The notes under the pieces are model-generated. The model was not told where the DNA came from and ran no database searches. It was given only the letters and a program-made list of their open reading frames with translations. Source: Dryocola sp036489025 (GTDB lineage: Bacteria; Pseudomonadota; Gammaproteobacteria; Enterobacterales; Enterobacteriaceae). From it: a stretch of DNA of 64,000 nt. The translations under genes were made by a program, and so were the position numbers. Of this stretch, positions 33,935 to 42,638 are shown one piece after another (position 1 is the stretch's first letter; each line of letters begins with the position of its first letter). The stretch spans positions 76,427 through 140,426 of the forward strand of contig DASXGN010000022.1 of the NCBI GenBank assembly GCA_036489025.1, in the 5' to 3' direction.

Positions 33935-34806
33935 GCAGTTTATTACTTGAGGGGCCGGTCAGGACCCTGGAATGCATTAGCGAGAAGTTTGTCGTCGATT
34001 TTGCCAGCGGCATTGACGTCGCGCGCGATCCCTGGCGCAGCCAGCAGAGCAAAGCTTTTTACCAGCGGCTCAAAGAGGAGCTTTCCTGGCAGCATCCCCT
34101 GCGCCAGTGGATGCAGACCGGCGCGTTGCAGGAGAGCCTGGAGGTTTCCCTTGCCTGGCTGGGGCATTTGACCGGCACGCTCGCCAAAAGCCACCTCGCC
34201 GCCTCGCTAATTTACGATCGCATCAGCCAGATGGAGGGGGCATCGTCCCGCGTGGCCTATTACAGCGCGGAAGGCCGCGAGCAGCTTCATCAGCTCATGC
34301 AACAGCTTGCACAGCGGGTGCATAAAGTCGAAACACAGCTTGAGGGGATTGATTTATCCCGCCAGGGTACGGTGCACTGTGAACAGGTATTTTCCCGCTG
34401 GCGGGCGGGGCATTACTTTGCTTTCTCTCCTGCCGGTCGCGCTTATGTTGCACTACAGGAACTCCGTTGGGGGGCGTTTGGCGATGCTTTACGCCTTTGC
34501 CGCGCGGAGCAGGCGGCACAGCTGCTGGAATTTGCCCGCGAGCTGACAATAAGAAGCCTCGCGGAAGAGGTAAATGCTTCACCGCGCACGCGCCATTACT
34601 ATCATGAGTGGCTGACCACGCCGTCCGTACCGGGATTGATGGAACACAAAGACGCGCTGGTGTGGCTGGGCAACGGCAGCGACAGCGATCGCGAGCCGGT
34701 GAGCTATTCCGTCACCCAAAGCTGGCAGGGTATTGCGTTGGGCATGCCGCGCATTTGCTCGGCCATGCGGCTGGGCAGCGCGCTGGTAGATGAGGTGCTA
34801 CGCTAG
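33931..34806 (+). CDS. yjcZ: CrfC partner protein YjcZ
   Basis: 291 residues, close to E. coli YjcZ length. It begins MSSLLLEGPVRTLECISEKF and is helical, with no signal peptide or membrane helix. Recognisable stretches are VARDPWRSQQSKAFYQRLKE and HYYHEWLTTPSVPGLMEHKD. In E. coli yjcZ is downstream of crfC (yjdA) and the pair has been linked to chromosome segregation and motility effects; the molecular function is unknown. The ATGA overlap with crfC supports a shared role. Confidence 0.88.
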   Translation: MSSLLLEGPVRTLECISEKFVVDFASGIDVARDPWRSQQSKAFYQRLKEELSWQHPLRQWMQTGALQESLEVSLAWLGHLTGTLAKSHLAASLIYDRISQMEGASSRVAYYSAEGREQLHQLMQQLAQRVHKVETQLEGIDLSRQGTVHCEQVFSRWRAGHYFAFSPAGRAYVALQELRWGAFGDALRLCRAEQAAQLLEFARELTIRSLAEEVNASPRTRHYYHEWLTTPSVPGLMEHKDALVWLGNGSDSDREPVSYSVTQSWQGIALGMPRICSAMRLGSALVDEVLR

Positions 34807-34834
34807 GTGACGTGTCCGTTTCTGGCAGACCCGC

Positions 34835-35230
34835 TTAGCCTGCCAGCGACGCGCTATTGTCACGCATCCAGTCGGCCAAAGAGTCCAGCGTTGGGCGCAG
34901 GGATTTGCCCAGCGGGGTTATTTGGTATTCCACCCTCGGCGGCACTTCGGCAAACACCTGGCGCGTGACCAGCCCCCGAGCTTCAAACTGGCGAAGCTGC
35001 CGCGTGAGCTCCTTCTGCGTGATGGGGTACACGGCGCGCTGCAAATCGCTGAACCGCACCGGCTTATCAATCACTATCATCCGGTAAAGAATGGGGATCG
35101 CCCACTTGCCGGAAATTAGATTCACAAAGCTGACCATCGGGCAGGCGCTGCCCGCTTCCGGCAGCTCGTCTGACGAACCTGAAAATTTTTTTATCACGGC
35201 TTTCCCCTGCGGCGATTCATTGCATCCCAT
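34835..35230 (-). CDS. HxlR-family transcriptional regulator
   Basis: 131 residues. The winged helix has the HxlR pattern: GSACPMVSFVNLISGKWAIP, with the conserved Cys of the redox-responsive subset, then ILYRMIVIDKPVRFSDLQRA and PITQKELTRQLRQFEARGLV, VEYQITPLGKSLRPTL. Divergent from an SDR gene; the 90-base gap holds a TATCC-based inverted repeat. I infer it represses the SDR gene in response to a reactive electrophile or aldehyde, as is common for such pairs. Confidence 0.9.
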   Translation of the reverse strand: MGCNESPQGKAVIKKFSGSSDELPEAGSACPMVSFVNLISGKWAIPILYRMIVIDKPVRFSDLQRAVYPITQKELTRQLRQFEARGLVTRQVFAEVPPRVEYQITPLGKSLRPTLDSLADWMRDNSASLAG

Positions 35231-35239
35231 TCGGTGCTT

Positions 35240-35276
35240 TAGTATCCAAATGGTGCCTACTATCCAAAGGATACTA
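35240..35276. promoter_or_regulatory. Candidate HxlR operator between the divergent genes
   Basis: TAGTATCC (35240-35247) and GGATACTA (35269-35276) form a perfect 8-bp inverted repeat; a further half-site ACTATCC lies between them (35259-35265). It lies just upstream of the HxlR start and 45 bases before the SDR start, in the right place to control both. Confidence 0.65.
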
Positions 35277-35320
35277 TAGCGGAAATAATGCCCTGACCAC
35301 TTAAAGTTGAGGAGCAGAAA

Positions 35321-36064
35321 ATGGGCAGGCTGGAAGGTAAATACGCGTTAATCACCGGTGGCACGAGCGGTATCGGGCTGGAAACGGCGCGGCAGTTTAT
35401 TGCTGAAGGTGCGACGGTGGCGATCGCCGGTAGAAACCAGCGCGGGCTGGAGGAGGCTAAAAGCGAGCTGGGCAATGTGTATGTTTTTCAAAGTGAAGCG
35501 GGCGATATCGCTAAGCAGCGCGACTTAGGCAACAGGCTGGCGCAGCTGTGGCCGCGGCTGGATGTGCTGTACGTCAACGCGGGCGATGTCACGCATCATT
35601 CTGTGCAAGAGTGGGACGAAAGCAGCTACGACCGGGTGATGAATACCAATCTGAAAGGGCCGTTCTTTTTGATTCAGGCGCTGCTGCCGCTGCTGGCTAA
35701 CCCTTCGTCGGTGATTGTCTGCGGTTCAGTCAGTGCGCACATCGGGCTGCCGCAGAGCAACGTTTATGCGGCCAGCAAAGCCGCCATTCTTTCCCTTGCG
35801 CGCACGCTTTCCGGCGAGCTGCATACGCAGGGCATTCGGGTTAACGGCCTGAGCCCTGGCCCAACCGAAACGCCAGCGCTGGGAAAACTGGGCAACGGGG
35901 CGAACGAAGCCGCGCTGCGGGAGGAAATTCGCCGCCTGGTGCCGATTGGCCGCCTCGGTACGGCGCTTGAGCTGGCGAAAGCGGCGGTATTTCTGGCCTC
36001 TGATGAATCACGCTTTATGGTCGGCAGCGAATTGCTCATCGACGGCGGCGTGGGCAATTTATAA
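35321..36064 (+). CDS. Short-chain dehydrogenase/reductase
   Basis: 247 residues, classical SDR. Cofactor loop TGGTSGIGLE near residue 12, then VLYVNAG (NAG motif), catalytic Ser in CGSVSAHIG, YAASK with Tyr and Lys near 149-153, and PGPTETPALG. The GRNQRG after beta-2 suggests NADPH preference. It probably reduces a carbonyl compound controlled by the divergent HxlR regulator. Substrate cannot be read from sequence. Confidence 0.9.
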   Translation: MGRLEGKYALITGGTSGIGLETARQFIAEGATVAIAGRNQRGLEEAKSELGNVYVFQSEAGDIAKQRDLGNRLAQLWPRLDVLYVNAGDVTHHSVQEWDESSYDRVMNTNLKGPFFLIQALLPLLANPSSVIVCGSVSAHIGLPQSNVYAASKAAILSLARTLSGELHTQGIRVNGLSPGPTETPALGKLGNGANEAALREEIRRLVPIGRLGTALELAKAAVFLASDESRFMVGSELLIDGGVGNL

Positions 36065-36291
36065 TGGCTGAATATAACGGGCAGGGAACGCCCTTATTTC
36101 GCCTTTAAGTAACAGCGCTATCCCTTTGTTTATTCTACTTAAAAAGTTGATATATCATTAAGCCCCGCAAAAGTACCAGCCCTTAAAACCATTTCTGTGC
36201 AGCCCCTCTCTTGCCGCTTTTTCCCGCACTCCCCAGTATATATTTTGCCGCGTGTTGCGGATAACCACGCTGAAAAACACCAGGGGAAAGA

Positions 36292-36606
36292 ATGAAAAAG
36301 ATCTTTTTATGCTGCGCTGCGGGCATGTCGACCAGCATGCTAGTGGAAAGAATGAAACAGTCCGCCGCCAGCCGCGATATTGCCGTAGAAATCGCGGCGG
36401 TGCCGGTTTCTGATTTTGACCAGATTATTAGCGAAGCCGACGTGGTTTTACTGGGCCCGCAGGTGAAGTTTCAGCTGCAAAGTTTGTCCTCCGCTGCCGC
36501 GCCGCACGGCGTGCCCGTGGCGGCCATCGACATGATGCAGTACGGATCGATGCAGGGCGATAAAGTCCTCGATCACGCCCTCTCTTTATTAGCTAACTCA
36601 CAGTAA
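36292..36606 (+). CDS. PTS lactose/cellobiose-type IIB component
   Basis: 104 residues, the normal length of ChbB/CelA. It begins MKKIFLCCAAGMSTSMLVER with the phosphorylated Cys and the phosphate-binding loop, and ends with IDMMQYGSMQGDKVLDHAL. It takes phosphate from a IIA protein and passes it to the sugar bound by IIC. First gene of a three-gene operon (IIB, glucosidase, IIC). No IIA gene is present, so another IIA must serve. The 227-base region upstream shows no clear sigma-54 element. Confidence 0.92.
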   Translation: MKKIFLCCAAGMSTSMLVERMKQSAASRDIAVEIAAVPVSDFDQIISEADVVLLGPQVKFQLQSLSSAAAPHGVPVAAIDMMQYGSMQGDKVLDHALSLLANSQ

Positions 36607-36615
36607 GGACGGGCC

Positions 36616-38004
36616 ATGAAATACCGTTTTCCTGATAATTTCTGGTGGGGTACCGCGACCAGCGCGACACAATCCGAAGGACATACGCCCGGCGACGGCA
36701 AAGGTGAAAATATCTGGGACTATGCCTCGCATCGGTTTAACGAACGTTTTTTTGCGGGCGTCACCTCCGACGACACCTCGACGTTTTACCAGCATTATCG
36801 GGAAGACATTCAGCGTGCTAAAGATATTGGCCTGAACTCATTTCGCACCTCTCTTTCCTGGTCGCGATTAATCCCGGACGGTGACGGAGAAGTAAACCCG
36901 CAGGCGGTCGCGTTTTACAACGCGGTGATTGATGAACTAAACGCGCAGGGCATTGAACCCTTTATTAATCTTTATCACTTCGACATGCCGATGGTGCTGC
37001 AGGAAAAAGGCGGCTTTGAAAATCGTGAAGTGGTGGACGCCTTTGCCCGTTACGCGCGCATTTGCTACGAGCTGTTTGGCGATCGCGTGCGCTACTGGTT
37101 CACCTTTAACGAGCCGTTGATTCCCGCGGAGGCGGGCTATTTGCATCCTCGCCATTATCCTTACGTTACCGATTTCAGGCGTGCGGCGCAGGTGGTACAC
37201 CACATCGTGCTGGCGCATTGCAAAGCCGTGGCGGCGTGGCGCGAGATGAAGCTTGCCGGGCAGATTGGCATCATCATGGACGTGATTCCCGTCTATCCGC
37301 GTAGCGATACGCCGGAAGACCTTCACGCTGCGGCGATGGCCGATCTCTTCTACACCCGCAGCATTAACGAACCGATGCTGCTGGGCCGCTATCCCGACGA
37401 GCTGATTGCCCTGCTTAAGGAGCACGACCAGCTGCCGAAAAGCCTGCCGGGCGACTGCGAGCTGATTGCCAGCACGCGCATCGATCTGCTGGGCATCAAT
37501 TACTACCGGCCGCGCCGGGTGAAAGCCCGCGAAACGCTTCTGGAAGAGCCGCACGGCTTTGTGCCGGAGCGCTTTTTCGAGGAATACGTCATGCCGGGGC
37601 GCAGGATGAATACCTCGCGCGGCATCGAGATCTACCCGGCGGCGCTCTACGACATCGCGATGGTGGTGAAAGAGCGCTACGGCAACCTGCCGTGGTTTGT
37701 CTCTGAGAACGGCATTGGCATTCAGAACGAAGAGCAGTTTATGGTCGACGGCCAGGTGCAGGACGATTACCGCATTGCGTTTTTAAGCGAGCACCTGGGC
37801 TATCTGCATCAGGCCATGGCGGACGGCAGCAACTGCCTGGGCTACCACATGTGGACGTTTATCGACTGCTGGTCGTGGCAGAACGCCTATAAAAATCGCT
37901 ATGGGTTCTATCGCCTGGATTTAGCTACCCAGCAGCGCTCGCTGAAAAAGTCAGGGGTATGGTTCCGCTCGGTGATTGAAAACAACGGCTTCGGGGAGCG
38001 ATAG
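36616..38004 (+). CDS. 6-phospho-beta-glucosidase, GH1
   Basis: 462 residues, glycoside hydrolase family 1. N-terminal FPDNFWWGTATSATQSEG, acid/base Glu in WFTFNEPL, nucleophile Glu in WFVSENGIGI, and C-terminal GYHMWTFIDCWSWQNAYKNR YGFY in the phosphate-binding region. The cytoplasmic enzyme hydrolyses 6-phospho-beta-glucosides brought in by the PTS. It starts 9 bases after the IIB gene and ends 1 base before IIC. The specific glucoside (cellobiose, arbutin/salicin or other) is not known. Confidence 0.93.
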   Translation: MKYRFPDNFWWGTATSATQSEGHTPGDGKGENIWDYASHRFNERFFAGVTSDDTSTFYQHYREDIQRAKDIGLNSFRTSLSWSRLIPDGDGEVNPQAVAFYNAVIDELNAQGIEPFINLYHFDMPMVLQEKGGFENREVVDAFARYARICYELFGDRVRYWFTFNEPLIPAEAGYLHPRHYPYVTDFRRAAQVVHHIVLAHCKAVAAWREMKLAGQIGIIMDVIPVYPRSDTPEDLHAAAMADLFYTRSINEPMLLGRYPDELIALLKEHDQLPKSLPGDCELIASTRIDLLGINYYRPRRVKARETLLEEPHGFVPERFFEEYVMPGRRMNTSRGIEIYPAALYDIAMVVKERYGNLPWFVSENGIGIQNEEQFMVDGQVQDDYRIAFLSEHLGYLHQAMADGSNCLGYHMWTFIDCWSWQNAYKNRYGFYRLDLATQQRSLKKSGVWFRSVIENNGFGER

Positions 38005-38005
38005 C

Positions 38006-39328
38006 ATGTCTTTTTTTGAAAAGCTGGCTGAAAAAATGCTGCCGGTGGCCAACGCCATCGGCAACCAGCGGCATATGCAGGCGATCCGCAACGGGCTGAT
38101 TTCGATCCTGCCGCTAACTATCGTCGGATCGTTCTTCGTGATCCTGCTAAATATCCCGATTAAGGGCTATATGGATTTTATCGCCCCGTGGCGCGATATG
38201 CTGGACGTGCCGTTTCGCTTTACCGTTGGGCTGATGTCGCTGTACGCCGCCTTCACCATTGGCTCATTTCTTGGCAAAAGCTACAGGCTGAACGACATTA
38301 CCAGCGGGCTGCTGGCCATGCTGGCGACCCTGCTGATGATTGTGCCGGTCAATATTAAACAGGGGATCACCGTTGCCGGAGAGGCGGTTTCCGGGCGCTA
38401 TATTCCCATTACCTCGCTCAGTTCGCAGGGGCTGTTTGGGGCGATTATTTCTTCGCTGATTGCGATTGAAATCTACCGCTTTATTAAAGTCCGCAACATC
38501 GAAATCAAAATGCCTGCGGGCGTACCGCCGGTGGTGGCAAGCTCGTTCTCCGCGCTGTTCCCGACGCTCGCGGTGGTGCTGATCTTCTGGATCCCGCGCC
38601 ATTTCCTCAACGTCGATATCAACGCCATCATCAGCTTTATCATCATGCCGCTCAAAGGCTTTATGACCGGTACGAACCTGTTCGGCGGCATCGTCACGCA
38701 GTTCTTTATCGATCTGTTCTGGGTGTTTGGCATCCACGGCCACGCGGTAATGGGCCCGCTGATCCGTCCGCTGTGGGACCAGGCTATCGTACAGAACATG
38801 GAGATGTTCCAGGCCGGCACCAGCGCCTACGATTTACCGAATATCTTTACCGAACAGTTCTTCCAGTGGTACGCGCAGATGGGCGGTACCGGCTCAACGC
38901 TTGCGCTGGTGGTGCTGTTTATCCGCTCGAAGGCGACCTATCTGAAGTCGCTCGGCAAGCTGTCGTTTATCCCCGGCCTGTTTAACATCAACGAGCCGAT
39001 GATCTTCGGCGCGCCTATTGTGATGAACCCGATTCTGGCGGTGCCTTTTATCCTCGCGCCGATGGTTAATACCGTGGTGGTGTATCTCTTTACCATCACC
39101 GGGCTGATTCCGCGCATGATGGTCAAGCCGCCGTTTACCATTCCGGCCCCGCTGGGGGCGCTGATCACCACCAACTGGAACCTGATTGCCTGCGGGCTGG
39201 TGTTCATCTGCTTCTTTATTTCGCTGGCGATCTACTATCCGTTCTTTAAGGTCTACGAGAAGAAGATGCTGGAAACCGAACAGCAGCAGCAGGAAGAAGA
39301 GAAGGCGAAGCAGCTGGCGGACGCCTGA
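38006..39328 (+). CDS. PTS lactose/cellobiose-type IIC permease
   Basis: 440 residues from ATG 38006, which has GGGGAG before it; the frame is open 10 codons upstream inside the glucosidase gene. About ten membrane helices. The N-terminal FEKLAEKMLPVANAIGNQRH, the loop DLFWVFGIHGHAVMGPLIRP and LSFIPGLFNINEPMIFGAPI (the conserved NEP substrate loop) mark the Lac/Cel family. A Gln/Glu-rich cytoplasmic tail ends the protein. It imports and phosphorylates the beta-glucoside with the IIB encoded two genes upstream. Confidence 0.93.
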   Translation: MSFFEKLAEKMLPVANAIGNQRHMQAIRNGLISILPLTIVGSFFVILLNIPIKGYMDFIAPWRDMLDVPFRFTVGLMSLYAAFTIGSFLGKSYRLNDITSGLLAMLATLLMIVPVNIKQGITVAGEAVSGRYIPITSLSSQGLFGAIISSLIAIEIYRFIKVRNIEIKMPAGVPPVVASSFSALFPTLAVVLIFWIPRHFLNVDINAIISFIIMPLKGFMTGTNLFGGIVTQFFIDLFWVFGIHGHAVMGPLIRPLWDQAIVQNMEMFQAGTSAYDLPNIFTEQFFQWYAQMGGTGSTLALVVLFIRSKATYLKSLGKLSFIPGLFNINEPMIFGAPIVMNPILAVPFILAPMVNTVVVYLFTITGLIPRMMVKPPFTIPAPLGALITTNWNLIACGLVFICFFISLAIYYPFFKVYEKKMLETEQQQQEEEKAKQLADA

Positions 39329-39346
39329 AAACTGCCCTTGTCCAGC

Positions 39347-39372
39347 CACCCTCTTCCCGAAAGGGAGAGGGG
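39347..39372. repeat. GGGAGAGGG-type palindromic intergenic repeat, copy 4
   Basis: CCCTCTTCCCGAAAGGGAGA followed by GGGGTT, after the PTS operon. A stem of 9-10 bp is possible, and GAGGGTGAGGAC follows 20 bases later, as in other copies. Confidence 0.65.
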
Positions 39373-39415
39373 TTAAGGCGTCAATCGTGGTATGAGGGTG
39401 AGGACGGTCCTGCAC

Positions 39416-40324
39416 TCAACCCTTACGCACCTCGTCCAGCATCCAGTCGTGAAACGCCTTCACCTCCGGGCGTTTAAGCGATGACGCCGAGCTCACCAGA
39501 TAGTAAGACCAGGTAATGGGCCAGCGGTGCTCCGGATAAAGCTGCACCAGGCGGCCAATCTCCAAATCCTGCTGGACCAGCGCCTTGCGCACCAGGGCAA
39601 CGCCTCGGCCGCTTAATACCGCCTGAATCACCGTGGCGGTGGAGTTGATATGCTGATAGCCGTGGCGCACGCTCGCCAGGCCCAGCTTGTGGAGTACGCT
39701 TTCCCAGGCCGGGAAGTTTGCGCCGGGATGCGGCGTCTCGTCTTTGATCAGCTTTTGCTCGTTCAGCCATGCCGGGCTGGTATGACCGTCGGCGGGCAGC
39801 GCGGACGGGCTGCAAACCACCACCGCCTCTTCGTCCATCATCCAGTCGGCTACCAGCCCCGGCCAGTTGCCCGGCCCGCAGCGTATGCCGATGTCCGCCT
39901 CGCCGTGGCTGAGATCAATCAGCCGGTCGGCAACGTCCAGGCGCACGTCGATAGCTTCGTTACGCTCGGAAAAACGATACAGGCGCGGCATCAGCCAGTT
40001 CATCACCAAAACCTGCGAGGCGGTGACGACCAGCACCGAGCGCGCCTTGCGCCCGCGAAGTTTTTTGAGGCCGCTTTCCAGCTTGTCCAGGCCGAGAGTG
40101 ATGTCCTCCAGCGCGTCATGGGCTTCGTTGATCAGCGTTAAGCGCTCGTTCCCGGAGCGGCTGCGGGTCAGCAAGGGATGCCCGACCCACTCCTCCAGAG
40201 AGCGAACCAGCTGCCCGACCGCCGCGGGCGTCACGCCCAGTTCGCTGGCTGCACCGGTAAAACTGCCGTGGCGTGCCGTGGCTTCAAAAGCCTGAAGCCA
40301 TTTCAGCCGGTTTAAAATTCGCAT
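39416..40324 (-). CDS. LysR-family regulator (GcvA-like)
   Basis: 302 residues. The N-terminal HTH (LKWLQAFEATARHGSFTGAA, then SELGVTPAAVGQLVRSLEEW) is of the GcvA/AmpR group, and the effector domain runs from about residue 92 (SVLVVTASQVLVMNWLMPRL). It is divergent from the SDR gene at 40511 with a 186-base gap, so that gene is its likely target. It faces the end of the PTS operon, with which it shares no promoter. Confidence 0.9.
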   Translation of the reverse strand: MRILNRLKWLQAFEATARHGSFTGAASELGVTPAAVGQLVRSLEEWVGHPLLTRSRSGNERLTLINEAHDALEDITLGLDKLESGLKKLRGRKARSVLVVTASQVLVMNWLMPRLYRFSERNEAIDVRLDVADRLIDLSHGEADIGIRCGPGNWPGLVADWMMDEEAVVVCSPSALPADGHTSPAWLNEQKLIKDETPHPGANFPAWESVLHKLGLASVRHGYQHINSTATVIQAVLSGRGVALVRKALVQQDLEIGRLVQLYPEHRWPITWSYYLVSSASSLKRPEVKAFHDWMLDEVRKG

Positions 40325-40510
40325 CTGTTGGTTCCCCGTGGCGTAAGGTTTTTCACCGGGCTCATCTTAACATTATGAGATAGTTTTTCTTTCTCGGTAG
40401 TGAAGTTCTTATGGTTCGTTAAGCGTCGTTCTGGCTGGCATTATTCTCCCATCAGCCGGACAGACGGGTCCTCCGGCAACCACAGACAAAGAAAATATTT
40501 GGAGATCGCT

Positions 40511-41284
40511 ATGAGCAACGTATTCGCAGGCAAAAAACTTCTCGTGGTAGGCGGCACCAGCGGTATGGGCCTGGAAAGCGCGCGTCTGATTTTAGAGCAG
40601 GGCGGCAGCGTAGTGCTGGTGGGCAACCGCGAAGCAAAAGCTGAGGAAGCACGTGCGGCGCTGGCTCCGCTGGGTAAAGTGTCCGTTATCGTGGCAAACC
40701 TGATGACCACAGAAGGCATGAAGCAGGTGAGGGAAGCGGTGAACGCCGAGCATCGCGATATCGACCTGCTGGTGAACGCCGCCGGGGTCTTCTTCCCGAA
40801 ACCGTTCACCGAGCACGAGGAAGGCGACTACGACATGTACATGAACATCAACCGTGCGACCTTCTTCATCACCCGCGACGTGGTGAAAAACATGCTTGCC
40901 GCGGGCATTAAAGGCTCCATCGTGAATATCGGTTCCATGTGGGCACAGCAGGCCATTGGCGCCACGCCTTCTTCCGCTTACTCCATGGCGAAAGCCGGCC
41001 TGCACGCGCTGACCAAAAACATGGCGATTGAGCTGGGCGGCAACGGCATTCGCGTCAACGCGGTTTCTCCGGCGGTCGTGCAGACGCCGATTTACGAAGG
41101 CTTCATTCCGAAAGAAGAGGTTCACGGCGTGATGGACAGCTTCAACAGCTTCCACCCGATTAACCGCGTAGGAACTCCGCGCGACGTGGCGGAAGCGGTT
41201 GGCTTCCTGCTGTCCGACAAGGCGGGCTGGGTGACCGGTGCGGTCTGGGACGTGGACGGCGGCGTGATGGCCGGTCGTAACTAA
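40511..41284 (+). CDS. Short-chain dehydrogenase/reductase
   Basis: 257 residues from ATG 40511, with GGAG six bases upstream; the frame is open 37 codons further up but that part is intergenic. Cofactor loop VVGGTSGMGLESARLI, NAAGVFFPKPF, catalytic Ser in IVNIGSMWAQQ, YSMAKAGLHALTKNMAIELG with Tyr and Lys, and C-terminal VTGAVWDVDGGVMAGRN. It is probably controlled by the divergent LysR regulator. Substrate unknown. A strong terminator follows. Confidence 0.9.
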   Translation: MSNVFAGKKLLVVGGTSGMGLESARLILEQGGSVVLVGNREAKAEEARAALAPLGKVSVIVANLMTTEGMKQVREAVNAEHRDIDLLVNAAGVFFPKPFTEHEEGDYDMYMNINRATFFITRDVVKNMLAAGIKGSIVNIGSMWAQQAIGATPSSAYSMAKAGLHALTKNMAIELGGNGIRVNAVSPAVVQTPIYEGFIPKEEVHGVMDSFNSFHPINRVGTPRDVAEAVGFLLSDKAGWVTGAVWDVDGGVMAGRN

Positions 41285-41297
41285 GGGGCAGAATGAG

Positions 41298-41326
41298 GTG
41301 GATGGCGGAGCGCCATCCACTTTTTT
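41298..41326 (+). terminator. Rho-independent terminator after the SDR gene
   Basis: GTGGATGGCG-GAG-CGCCATCCAC, a perfect 10-bp stem with a 3-base loop, followed by TTTTTT. It sits between the convergent SDR gene and the PLP-enzyme gene. Confidence 0.92.
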
Positions 41327-41329
41327 AGA

Positions 41330-42550
41330 TCAAAACGCCGTTTCCAGCACTTCCAGCACGTTGTACTGCTCGTCCACCAGCATCAGCGCTTTCCACTTGT
41401 CGAAGGTCAAGCACGGGTGCGAGGTGCTGAACACCAGAATATCCCCCACCTGTACGTCCGTCCCCGGCCTGAGCTTCAGCATCGCGTGCTGATCCATAAT
41501 GCCGGTGGTGGCGATGGTTTCTCCCGGCTGAGGCAGCGCTTTACCCTGGCGGTAATGGGCGACAGGCTGCGGCAGGCCCGCATCAAAGGCGCTATCTCGC
41601 TTACCGAAGTTCACGATGGCCCGGTCGCTTTCCGGCACGGACTGTACCATGGCGACCAGCTCCAGCGCGGACGCTAAATTCCCGCCCAGATCGCAGGCCA
41701 CTTTGTCGCGGGCCATCAGATCGTTTTGCGCTTCCTGATAGATGCCTTCGTCGTGGGTGATATAGCAGCCGGGGCGAATTACCACGCGGCATTCCGTCGG
41801 TTTCTTCTCCGCCAGCCACACGTTGCACACCACGTCATACCAGACGGATCCCGCCCCGGTGAGGATAAATTCCCCTTTGACATAACGTTCAAGCTGGCAG
41901 GCCAGCGCGGCGGCTTCACGCAGCAGCGCCTCAACCTTCGGCTGCGGATTTTCGCCATGCAGCACGCCCTCGTACAGCTCCAGCCCGCGCAGACGCAGGC
42001 CCGGCAGGCTGGAAATGTCTTCCGCCAGCTTCAGCGCCTGCTCCGCGGTGCGGCAGCCGCAGCGTCCGCCCGGCACGCCCAGCTCGATCAGAATATCCAG
42101 CGTCTGATTTTGCGCGCTGAAGAAGGCCGAGAGCGCTTTCGCATTGGCGGCGCTGTCCACGCAGCACAGGTAATCCACGTCCTGGTATTCGTTTTTCAGC
42201 TTTGCCACCAGCGCCATATTCGCTTTGCCAACGAGCTGATTCACCATCAGAACCCGTTTTACGCCGCTGACCATCGCGATACTGGCCTGCCAGGCGCTGC
42301 CCACGCCGACAGCCCAGGCCCCGGCTTTTTGCTGCTGCTGGAAGATCCACGGCGTCATGGTGGTTTTACCGTGAGGGGCGAGTGATACGCCGCGCGTATC
42401 GGCATAGCGCTGCATCCACGCAATGTTGTTTTCAAGCGCGGCTTTTTTGATGACGGCGGCCGGCAGGCAAACGTCCTCATTAACAATGTTGGCAGGGGTA
42501 AACATTGGGGCAGATTTGTGCGGAACAAGGTTACTTTCTTGGTATTTCAT
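41330..42550 (-). CDS. PLP-dependent D-amino-acid type deaminase/dehydratase (DSD1/D-threonine aldolase-like)
   Basis: 406 residues, fold-type III PLP enzyme. The PLP Lys lies in GVSLAPHGKTTMTPWIF near residue 61, and a Ser/Gly-rich phosphate site in GVGSAWQASIAMVSG. The C-terminal domain has HAMLKLRPGTDVQVGDIL and STSHPCLTF, whose HPC supplies the metal ligands of DSD1-type enzymes. Family members release ammonia from D-serine or D-threonine type amino acids, or cleave them. D-glucosaminate and D-galactosaminate are beta-hydroxy D-amino acids, so with the DgoK/DgoA genes nearby I infer it forms a 2-keto-3-deoxy sugar acid. Divergent from the deacylase gene. Confidence 0.8.
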   Translation of the reverse strand: MKYQESNLVPHKSAPMFTPANIVNEDVCLPAAVIKKAALENNIAWMQRYADTRGVSLAPHGKTTMTPWIFQQQQKAGAWAVGVGSAWQASIAMVSGVKRVLMVNQLVGKANMALVAKLKNEYQDVDYLCCVDSAANAKALSAFFSAQNQTLDILIELGVPGGRCGCRTAEQALKLAEDISSLPGLRLRGLELYEGVLHGENPQPKVEALLREAAALACQLERYVKGEFILTGAGSVWYDVVCNVWLAEKKPTECRVVIRPGCYITHDEGIYQEAQNDLMARDKVACDLGGNLASALELVAMVQSVPESDRAIVNFGKRDSAFDAGLPQPVAHYRQGKALPQPGETIATTGIMDQHAMLKLRPGTDVQVGDILVFSTSHPCLTFDKWKALMLVDEQYNVLEVLETAF

Positions 42551-42600
42551 AACATAATTCCTTTGCAGTTATCTTTTCTTTCAGACTGGGTATCGTTTTT

Positions 42601-42638
42601 AATTCAATGAAAAATAATAAATTTATGTTTATTGAATT
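42601..42638. promoter_or_regulatory. Inverted repeat in divergent promoter region, candidate RpiR operator
   Basis: AATTCAAT (42601-42608) and ATTGAATT (42631-42638) form a perfect 8-bp inverted repeat, centred in the AT-rich 202-base gap between the deaminase and deacylase genes. I did not find a clear second copy upstream of the symporter gene or the regulator gene, so its role is open. Confidence 0.4.

Noticed and set aside
36065..36291. Sigma-54 promoter for the PTS operon
   Set aside because: No GG-N10-GC element with a suitable context was found, and the operon has no LevR-type activator gene nearby.
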